Positions 53,839 through 64,000 of a stretch of DNA of 64,000 nt are shown here, piece after piece. The translations under genes and the position numbers were made by a program. The first letter of the stretch is position 1. The number at the start of each line of letters is the position of its first letter. The notes below the pieces were generated by a model, which did not search any database, had not been told where the DNA came from, and was given only the letters and a program-made list of their open reading frames with translations. This DNA comes from Adiantum capillus-veneris (taxonomy: Eukaryota > Streptophyta > Polypodiopsida > Polypodiales > Pteridaceae). The DNA lies in assembly GCA_014529385.2 (NCBI GenBank), contig CM043963.1, positions 111,591,912 through 111,655,911 on the forward strand, read 5' to 3'.

Positions 53839-54241
53839 CAAACAACTTTTAGGTGTACAATTTTTAGGTGTACTTTGGCACTTCAAGCCCTAGTTTCTAC
53901 TCCTCTTTACCCCTTTAGAACAAGCACTCAAGCTACTGTACCCGTGGCTCGAATACCATTAATTGCAAGGAATAGAAGAGAGGGTCGTTCAACACCAAAA
54001 CAACACCGGCTCCTGTCAAGCTTCTAATAGCTCAATAGTGGTTAAGTCGTAGGCAAGCCCCATAGGACTCCACTATTAAGACCATAGCTCTCGATGGTGA
54101 TGCCCTATTAGCTACACAAAGGCAGGCGCACTGCAAGGCTGAAAAATCCCTATTCTACTTACTCACAGGCAATTAATAATACCAACCATTTATAGCTAGC
54201 TTGAGGACCTCCCTTCTTGAGCAAGAAAAGAGAAACCTTGT

Positions 54242-54254
54242 GCTTTGATACCAA
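54242..54254 (-). other. Primer-binding site of the chromovirus
   Basis: Minus-strand TGGTATCAAAGC, one mismatch from the initiator methionine tRNA complement TGGTATCAGAGC, adjacent to the LTR end. Confidence 0.85.
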
Positions 54255-55935
<1,681 letters not shown>

Positions 55936-55940
55936 CCCTC

Positions 55941-56021
55941 CATACTTACACACACATATATCGACGCCCGCCAGTGATGCCGGTAATGTGGTGCCGAAAT
56001 TTAGGTGACCTCTTGTAGTGT
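55941..56021. mobile_element. Right terminus of a CACTA element
   Basis: Ends CCTCTTGTAGTG (56010-56021), identical to the 12-bp terminus of the 8-kb CACTA, preceded by GTGATGCCGG and GTGGTGCCGAAATT. Its left part is presumably the repeat cluster at 45480-45600 or beyond. The chromovirus lies in between. Confidence 0.6.
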
Positions 56022-56515
56022 TAAAGAAATCACTACTTGTGCTCATAGTGGGCATCACTATGTTTGAGATCTAGAACACCATCTTTGGGTCATGATGTCA
56101 AATTTGTCTAGATTAAGGTTACAATTTTCCATCCTAAGAAATATAATAGCTCAAATAGTCTCTATGATGGGCATGTATTATTATTTAGTTATGAGTGAAT
56201 TTATTCTGACCACCTTTCAAAATATGGAAGCTTCAAACTTCTCATAAGTGATGAAATTTCACTTGTGAAAAAGTGAGAGGTTTTCTTTTACATGTTAGCA
56301 TTCACAGAATGTTTCACACGTAGATTATTTTCTAAAGAGTGATTGTATAGTCTCTCACTAAAAATAAATATGTCCAAAGCAACTTCTCATGACAGTGAAT
56401 GAGGAAGATCTCACAAAGCTCTTAATACATTCTGTTTATCCACCTTATATGATCCCTAACCTTCTTTTCTTTTTGTTTTGCAGGTTGTTTGCAGGTTTCA
56501 TGCATTGCTTGCAGG

Positions 56516-56518
<3 letters not shown>
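56022..56518. other. Intergenic
   Basis: No coding signal. A pyrimidine-rich stretch before TTGCAGG-TTTGCAGG-TTGCAGG (three GCAGG) precedes the (CT)n tract. Confidence 0.5.

Positions 56519-56594
<76 letters not shown>
56519..56594. repeat. (CT)38 microsatellite, 5' side of the LINE
   Basis: Uninterrupted CT run immediately before the LINE 5' region. A matching tract lies at the LINE 3' end (62505-62574). Confidence 0.98.
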
Positions 56595-56597
<3 letters not shown>

Positions 56598-56781
56598 AAA
56601 AACACAGCCACTTTTTGACCTAGTAGACAACAATTCACTTTTTTGATCATAACTTCTTCATCCGAAGTCCCATTTGGGTGATCTATAGCCTCAATCGAAG
56701 AGCACAAATCCCTCTACGCATTGTTGTAAAGACCAAAAATTTTAGAGTTATGGAAGGTGTTTCTGTAGCAAAATTTTTGAA

Positions 56782-57645
56782 GTGAATAGGTTCAAGAAAA
56801 TTGACTCTCATCTCTTATTGTCTTCCGGCACTCGCAAGGGTTCTTCTTCTTCAACAAGGTCCACAACCATTGTGGAAAATGATCCAAGATCTCCTAAGTG
56901 TGGAGATAGCAACACAACCACCCAACCAATGACATCGAAAAGCATAATCATGGCATACTTGGTATCATTACAAGAGACCGTAAACAAACAAGGAGAAGAC
57001 TTACGAGCACTTGCAATGGAGAATGGCACACTGAGGGTACTTGTGGTTGAGAATGAGAATCTCAAGAGGACACGAGATGGAAACAACACGTTTGATGCAA
57101 CTTAAAGAGGAAGACAAGGAATGTAAACGCTCTCTTGTGTACTTGAATGCTTTGAAGGAGCGGATGAGCAAAGTAGTGCATGACCATGTATTGAAAGAGG
57201 ATAAATCCGACACCATTAGCCGGGATGTATGCGACATGAAAAATGTATGCACAAACAAGTCTTGGGCTGATGTATGTGGTAGCAATGTGGCTTCTAATTC
57301 CTCATGCAAGATATGGATCAAACAAAGAATGTTGAGAATGTGGATGTGGAAGAGTTGAAGGAACGGGAGCGACGTCCCAAGAACATTGTTATTTGTGGAA
57401 TTCCCGAAGAGGAGCTATATACACCTCCTTTTCTTGCCATTGTTATTGAAGATTTCTTCAAAACCCACTTTGGCATGTCCGGAGTTATGGTCTATGGAGC
57501 ACATAGAGTGGGGAAGCAAGGAGCTCCTCACTCGGGAGAACGGCCAATGTATGCACCATGCCAGATGAGACCAAGTGAAAGATTGTCCTTGATAATAGTT
57601 GGATCTATGAATACAAAATGTTTTGTATATGAAGATCTAACTTAA
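56782..57645 (+). pseudogene. LINE ORF1-like protein
   Basis: A coiled-coil-like N-terminal part (VSLQETVNKQGEDLRALAME, VENENLKRTRD) shifts frame near 57100 into KEEDKECKRSLVYLNALKER, and again near 57310 into an RRM-like block (RPKNIVICGIPEEELYTPPF, IEDFFKTHFGMSGVMVYGAH). The order coiled coil then RRM-like block is that of L1-type ORF1 proteins, which bind RNA. Two frameshifts. Confidence 0.65.
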
Positions 57646-57760
57646 GCAACAAAATACGTGACAGAAGGCATATGAGGAAAAGAATAAGAAAAACAAGGAG
57701 ATCTCTCATGAAGAAAATGTGTCCAAGGAGGAGGCAAGTCCCTGGAGCAAATAGGGATGC

Positions 57761-60700
57761 GTGACCTATGAGACCGAGTTACAAATGAAAATATGCTTTT
57801 GGAATTGTAATGGATACCCATGGAATGCGGGGATTGGCATTAATGAACTAACAAGTAAAGCCGATGTTGTACTTCTTGTTGAAACTTGGAAGCATGATAC
57901 ACAAAGGACTAACGGCTTGGAGAATTACAATGTACATTCATTGATGTGGTTGAAGAACCTTAACACTAGTTCTGTAATCGGACACTCAAATGTCCTAAGA
58001 CACTAAAGTGTCATGTTTTTCTAGCAACTTGTCATAATTATTTGGTGAATCTAGAAAAACAATTCATAGGTCACGTTCATATCTTAGGTCGTCTATTAGG
58101 TGAAGAACATAGCAAATTTTTACTTTTGGCCAAATTAATACCAAATTAAGATTATAATGATAAGTTTTAAGATGAAAAATCATAGAAATTTAGTGCAGTT
58201 TTAACAAAATTTTCATAAATTGTATATAACTTCTTATCAAAATAAGATTTCGCATAGATTTCAAGGTGTATGGATAGGAAAAAACTTATTATAGCAAGAA
58301 ATGGAGCTTCATAACCTAGTTATGCGACTAGATTTTTTCTATAATCAAAAGACCAAAATCTTGAAAATGCTGACAAAGAGGAAAATTTTGGTCTTTCAAG
58401 GCCTCTTTCATTAACATGATGAGGTTATGGGACAAAACCTAAGGTATATAATGTATCTATAGGTCAATACCCATCAACTAAGCATTTTTTCAAGGGTTCA
58501 AACTCATAGGCATCTTGTAATTTAAGCTCATTTTTAAAGAATTGTAGTGCATAATTTCTTGCAAAAAAAACATTGCTATGAAAAACTAATGGAAGTGTGT
58601 ATATAAATCTCCCAATTGTGTCCATATGAGACATTTGTATACAAATAAGTCAGATGAACAGAAAAATCCAAAAGTGGACTTTATTTTAAGGCTTATCTTT
58701 GATGAATAAAAACACATAATTACAACATGCACAGTTTTTTGGATATGCCATAAATCACCAAATGTAGCTTGAATAATCATTAAAAATTATCACCTTATGT
58801 AATGGAGTCATAGATCTAGTATATATGCAGCATAAGAAATTGTAAATTTAGATGAACTAAATGTTTTTTATGACCATTAATTGAATTTGTGAATGTTGCA
58901 TATTTGACCCACAAGACTTTCTATATTTAATTCTAGTCACAAAGGATTTTTTTCTCACATGACAATTGTAAAAATATCAAACACATATATCAGTAGTTAC
59001 CATGGATTATTGTATGCACCCTACTCATTTTTTTCTTAGGTTAGAGTACGAGTTTTAATTGAAACATTAAATGCTGTTTGCATAGGTTCTTTTCATGAGT
59101 GTAGTTACTATTGATGTTATGATCAAAAGTGAGGGATTATAATTTTTGTGAGTACTTTGAATAACATTTTATAAGTTTGCCAAAGCATTTCTTGAGATAT
59201 GTTCTAGATTTCATGTACCATTTTATACAAATTCGTGAAAAAAGGACACTAAAGTGTCCTTTTTGGTACCAAACTAGTGTTAAGCAATGAAGAGGACAAG
59301 GAGGGGTAGCATGTATGGTTAAGAAAGGATTGGAAGATTTTGTATCAATTGTGAAAGATGACAAGTAAAAACGTTATGTATGGCTGAAAATTATGGCACC
59401 AAAAAGACCACCCATTTTTGTAGCCGATTGCTACATTCCTCATCATGATTCTCTCTTTTATGCTTGCATGGATAGAGATCAGCTGTTTTTTGATTTAGAA
59501 GAGGACATTGCTTATTTCAGAGGTGAAGGTGATGTTATTGTATTTGGAGATATGAATGCTCGCACAAAAACATTGCAACATGATACTGAACAATTTGATA
59601 TGCCATACATTTCAAGGGAGTTGGAGGAAGTTCACTTGTATGATCGTTCTTCAATGGATGAGAAAGAGAAGGATCACTATGGAAAGTTAATTTTACACAT
59701 GTGTAATAGCACGGGTATGATCATTCCCAATGGTGTATCTTTGTGGAGTGGAACCATGGATTTACATGTAGGATACATAATGGGGATAGTATGATTGACT
59801 ATATGCTACTCTCTAAAGCTATCATATATCACATAAAGAGTTTTATGTTTGGCCAATGGACCCCGGAATCCGACCATCGCACCTTATGTATTGACCTTTT
59901 ATGTGGAGAAGAAACTAAGCATGATAATTTTAGCCAAAGGAAAGAGAAATTATCATTATGTATGGATGTCAAATGGGCATCAATGTACATTGAAATGGTT
60001 GAGCAAAAATTATGGATGAAGAAGCTTCACTATGATGCACCATTGGAAACTAAATGGGAAGCTTTCAAGAAAGTTATTTGTTCTTGTGCCGAAGAATGCT
60101 TTGCTATAAAGCATCTCCATGGTATCAACAAAGATAGATCACGTAAAAGGTAGTTTGATAAAGAATGTCAAGATGCTCGAAAGTCCTTGATAAAGCTTGC
60201 TGCAACTATGGACAAAGATAACTATCAAAGTCATTTGCATGCATACAAGGCATTGATTCAAAAGAAGAGAAGAAGATGGGAAGTAAAGAAACAACTTTTT
60301 CAAATCCAAGAAAAGGCACATGCATGTGGAAGATTTTGGAGAAACTTGAGGGGCAAGCGAGTTGAGAATTTTGGTAACTTGAGTCTTGTGGATATGTACA
60401 CACATTGTAGGTAATTATATGAGCAAGTAAATGCTGAAAAAATGCCAATTTATGGTTCACTCCCATGTATGCCCTCCTTTTTTACTATTGAGGATGTATG
60501 TGGTGGGCTTGAAAAGTTGGCCACTTGTAAAGCGGAAGATCTTCAAGGTATCAAGCCGGAGATGATCAAATGGACGGGAGATTTTACCCAGGAGTGGATG
60601 TGTGATATGTTCAACCTTGCACTTCAACATGGTATGCCTTATGATTGGAGTACTAATTGGGTTAAGCCTTTGCACAAAGGAGGGGATGTAAAGAATGTAA

Positions 60701-62470
60701 ACAACTACCAGACTATAATGATTGGGTCTCTTATGGAAAAGTTGTTTGGGTGAATAATGGAGATGAAAGTGAGTGATTGGGATGAAGATAATGACAAGCG
60801 TGCAAAGAGACAAGCGGGTTTTCTTCGATGCCATAGCACCATTTATTATCTTGTCACTCTTCGTGTTCTCATTGAGGAAAGTCGGTTGAAAGGAAAGGGA
60901 TTGTATTATTGTTTTGTGGACTTTAAAAAAGCATTTGATACGATTCCACGTAACAATTTGTGGAGAAGGATGTAAGAACTCCAAGTGCCAAGTGAGTTTA
61001 TGCTGCGGTTTCTCGAATCTATGAGAAGGTGATTTGTCAATTGCGCATGGGAAGAGAAATTTCAGAAAATTTTGTAAGCACTATTGGGGTTAAACAAGGA
61101 TGTCCATTGTCACCAACTCTCTTTGGTCTATGCATAGATCAATTGGAACAAATGATACTTGACTCTATGCAAGAAGAAGGCATTGAAAAGGTCACTATTT
61201 GCAATGTGGTAATCATGCTTTTGTTGTATGCGGATGATGTAGTGCTTCTAGCACACACTTGAGAAGATGGACAAAAGCTTATGGTTGTCCTTGAGAACTT
61301 TTGCTTGCATAGTGGGGTGATTGTGAACGAACCAAGACAAAGGTTATGCTTGTGAAAACCAACCATAAGGAGAAGCCATGCATTGTGTACAACAATGAGA
61401 CACTTGAAGTTGTTGAGAGCTTTAAGTACCTTGGCCTTGAGGTTCCGTCCAATCACAAGTGGCATGAATGTGCTATGCGTCGTTTGGAAGTGGGAAAGAG
61501 AGCATTTTATGCATTTGAGAACATGTGTAATGCAGGAAACATCAAGTGTTGGGTTCTCAAGAAGTATATTTTTGATGCATTGGTGACATCGGTTCTTCTT
61601 TATGGAGTTGAAGTGTGGGGCGGGAGCATCTCAAAGTCTACTTGGAAAGAGTTTGAGAATGTCCAAAAGCATTTTCTTACAAATTTTCTCCAAGTGAAGA
61701 CAAAAACACCATATATGCTCCTACTTCTTGAGTCGGGATGTCTTCCAATTGAGGTTATGGGCATGGAAAGGATTGTGGAGTACATGATAAAGATGCATCA
61801 AAACCCCTCACATCGACTTCCTACAATTGCATGGGAAGCAAGCAAAAAAGTTCAAAAGACGCATACAAGCAAGATCTTGAGCACGGGATAGATGCAAGAC
61901 ATAAAGAATTGGTTTGGGAGATGGGTTGCATTACACTTGCTACATGATGCTTCAATTGACTCCCAAGTGAATGAAGCTTTTCTACAATACCAATGTATTA
62001 CGGCTTGGGAGAAAGCCGGTGGGTCACACTTCATACATTACACCACCCATATTGCCCCCAAGTACAAAACCATGTTGTTTGCTGAAAGAGGAAACCGTAC
62101 TCACACTTACATGCTTGAGCCTATCCCCTTGTCAGCGATACGCACTATCGCAGCCATTCGTCTTAGCTCCCATTTCCTTCGATGCAAGATAGGGCGTTGG
62201 GGCAATGGAGAAGAGTCAAATCGACTATGCACATTATGCTCACTGCAAGTCCAAGAGTCTGAGTACCACACACTACTAGAGTGCTCAACTTTTGGTCACA
62301 TCCAAACTTGCTTCTCTCACATTTTCAGCCATAACTTAGACCTACACACTTTCCTCTCCCAGCCAAAGTGTGGGCTCTCCATTGCGACTCTCACCACCGC
62401 AATTTCGGAGCATCGAGAGCCACTCATCAGCCATACACATACTACATCACATGTAACTTTGTTCCCATAG
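57761..62470 (+). pseudogene. LINE ORF2: endonuclease, reverse transcriptase, C-terminal domain
   Basis: APE-type endonuclease: MKICFWNCNGY, ADVVLLVETW, GDVIVFGDMNAR, ESDHRTLCIDL. RT: VKPLHKGGDVKNVNNYQTIM, YYCFVDFKKAFDTIPRNNLW, GVKQGCPLSPTLFGLCIDQL, LLYADDVVLLAHT (catalytic YADD), VESFKYLGLEV. The C-terminal region has a Cys-His motif (CTLCSLQVQESEYHTLLEC). Stops near 59366, 60151, 60416, 60751, 60973, 61260 and 61889 and frameshifts near 61300 disable it. Interrupted at 57964-59279. Confidence 0.88.
57964..59279. mobile_element. TTAA-flanked non-autonomous DNA transposon, copy B
   Basis: 1316 bp between TTAA at 57960-57963 and at 59280-59283. Starts CACTAG and ends CTAGTG. Subterminal palindromes are GGACACTCAAATGTCC and GACACTAAAGTGTC on the left and GGACACTAAAGTGTCC on the right. 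Weak internal similarity to copy A (AATTATTTG, AATTTC/TCATAGGT). Excision with one TTAA rejoins the LINE endonuclease frame (WLKNLKQ). No coding capacity. Confidence 0.85.
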
Positions 62471-62502
62471 GTCATATTTGACCTCCGAGGACAATAATAA
62501 AA

Positions 62503-62504
<2 letters not shown>

Positions 62505-62574
<70 letters not shown>
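62505..62574. repeat. (CT)35 microsatellite, 3' side of the LINE
   Basis: Uninterrupted CT run fused to the LINE 3' end. Confidence 0.98.
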
Positions 62575-62576
<2 letters not shown>

Positions 62577-63392
62577 AAGTATGTATTCACATGCTATGCT
62601 TTTCAAGGTTTTTAGAGACAATTTTGACCATATGTCATACAAAAGATGAGTCTATTTCAACCTCACCGAATGTATATCCCTTGAGAACTAGTCCTTTTTT
62701 TATTTTTGTAATGTATAGATAGAAATCTCTTGTAGTTGTAAAGATTAGCACACGATTGTTGTTGATAGTAGCCTCAAAATTTCTATGGAAAGGCATATGT
62801 GCTAGTAAGTAGTTCAAGGCTGCTGCTCGTAGTTCCGTGAGATGTAGAGTGTGCCACTACCTCTATGTCCTCCTCTGCCAAAGACAAAGTCCTCCTCTCC
62901 CAAAAGGAAAGATACGTCAAATAGAAAGGTCAACAGGATCAACCTCTCCAAGGCTACTCATGTCTTGTATTATAGAAGCATTGACAACAATTATCTCTTG
63001 AGCATTTGGAGGGTCGTTCTTTTCCATTTTGTCAAAGCACGCAAGTGTTCTACTGGCAAGCTTATATTTAGCATATTTGATAGTCAATGGAGTCTGCCAA
63101 GCTATATTATGGGCTGAAACATAGGTGCCAGCTCACTCAAGACCATTATTGATGTATAGTCATGTTGTGTGTAACTCAGCTATGGGGTCACTTGTACCCT
63201 CGCAAAGTGTACAATTTGATTATATGGTGACAAGCAACAGAAAAGCTTCAATCTAGACAACCTCAGGTAGCCTTGTCACTTCTGCAAGATGGACAATTTG
63301 CATGGCCTGGGTGATCCACTCACCATTAGAAAAAGGAAGATGTAGTTTGTTGGCACTCCCTTAAATTGGCAGAAAGCCATGCTTTGTTTGGT

Positions 63393-63396
<4 letters not shown>
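62575..63396. other. Intergenic, no recognised gene
   Basis: A minus-strand stretch near 62817-62640 reads ELRAAALNYLLAHMPFHRNF with ordinary composition for about 60 residues. I cannot assign it to a family, and frame breaks occur on both sides. Confidence 0.4.

Positions 63397-63477
<81 letters not shown>
63397..63477. repeat. (GA)40 microsatellite
   Basis: Uninterrupted GA run. Confidence 0.98.
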
Positions 63478-63479
<2 letters not shown>

Positions 63480-63917
63480 AGGATATTGAAGAAGGAAGAC
63501 AATATGCTTGGCAATAGTGTTTCACACACACACTATTGGTCCTCGCTTTTAATTACCCTATACTGATGGTTGAAGTCTGTCTGGCACATGTGTTTATGCT
63601 AGTCTATTGCTCTCAAAAATTGAAGCACCAATTGAAAGGTATTTCTATTTGTCAATGTTGAAAACGTGAATGCCATCCTCCATTTTTGGGTGGGAGTTAA
63701 TGATATTGATCACTGTGATTGACTAGTTTTGCCTTCCATGTTTGGACTATCTTCTAGGGATAATTTGTATGCGTCTATTGCTATTGGACAATTTAGTCCC
63801 CTGTTAAATTCATGTATGTAGGTAATTTTTTCTAGTTTTTTTGTGTTTTACTTTCTAAAGCATTGTCTATATGAGGCAATGAGAGGTCCATGAGTCTCGA
63901 TAAACATCTCTTGAATT
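63478..63917. other. Intergenic, no recognised gene
   Basis: AT-rich, no coding or RNA signal. Confidence 0.5.
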
Positions 63918-64000
63918 TGAAATGCTAGCAATGTCATCACTCACCTCTCAAATCTGATATGCTAGCACTGTTATCACTCACCTCTCAAATCTGATATGTC
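63918..64000 (+). repeat. Tandem repeat of about 39 bp at the window edge
   Basis: GATATGCTAGCA-TGTTATCAC then TCACCTCTCAAATCTGATAT is present in two and a half copies (63918, 63958, 63996 onward). The array may continue beyond the window. Confidence 0.85.

Larger units (their letters stand above)
56595..62504 (+). mobile_element. L1-like LINE, decayed, with nested insertion
   Basis: Contains a 5' UTR, ORF1 (56782-57645), ORF2 with endonuclease, RT and C-terminal Cys/His domain (57761-62470), and a 3' end AATAATAAAATCTAT that runs directly into (CT)n. A 1.32-kb TTAA-flanked element interrupts the endonuclease. Multiple stops and frameshifts. Both ends abut long (CT)n tracts. Confidence 0.88.

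Overview
The window is repeat-dominated nuclear DNA from a land plant. Evidence: Ty3/gypsy elements of two plant lineages, three or four CACTA (En/Spm) elements with plant transposase families, a hAT element, an L1-like LINE, GT-AG introns, and no operons. A captured piece resembling a plant HMA/HIPP metal-binding protein supports this. The extreme density of long GA/CT, GT and poly-C tracts, and a DDE-like gene family I associate mainly with animals and seed-free plants, make a fern or other seed-free plant plausible. That placement is inference. No intact host gene was found.

Layout. 0.2-1.0 kb: palindromic tandem units with poly-C tracts. 3.0-5.9 kb: a dead DDE-like gene split by a 1.3 kb array built on a 16-bp palindrome. 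5.9-8.9 kb: the 5' half of a truncated gypsy element. 9.3-27.9 kb: one minus-strand host gene of the FCP1/NIF (HAD phosphatase-like) family, broken by two insertions. The insertions are a Tat-type gypsy (9492-18151) with nearly identical LTRs but no integrase core, and an 8.06-kb CACTA (19442-27503, target duplication GCT) carrying TNP2-like and Transposase_24-like genes plus a captured HMA-domain fragment. 28.0-29.5 kb: a second array of the same palindrome family. 30.9-33.3 kb: a truncated CACTA transposase. 33.7-40.95 kb: a third CACTA derivative with a Transposase_24-like gene, kilobase polypurine minisatellites and an orphan minus-strand exon. 41.3-43.6 kb: a decayed hAT transposase. 45.6-55.9 kb: a chromodomain gypsy (chromovirus) inside another CACTA remnant. 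56.5-62.6 kb: a decayed LINE flanked on both sides by long (CT)n tracts. 62.6-64 kb: microsatellite and a short tandem repeat.

The most novel signal is a pair of about 1.3-kb non-coding elements (48827-50164 and 57964-59279). One sits in the chromovirus integrase and one in the LINE endonuclease. Each is bounded by TTAA duplications, starts CACTAG and ends CTAGTG, and has subterminal 16-bp palindromes of the form GGACAC-N4-GTGTCC. They look like a non-autonomous, TTAA-specific (piggyBac/Kolobok-like) DNA transposon family. Other notable points are the apparent microsatellite targeting of the LINE, recurrent palindromes near the CACTA ends, and many nonsense codons explained by single C-to-T or G-to-A changes.
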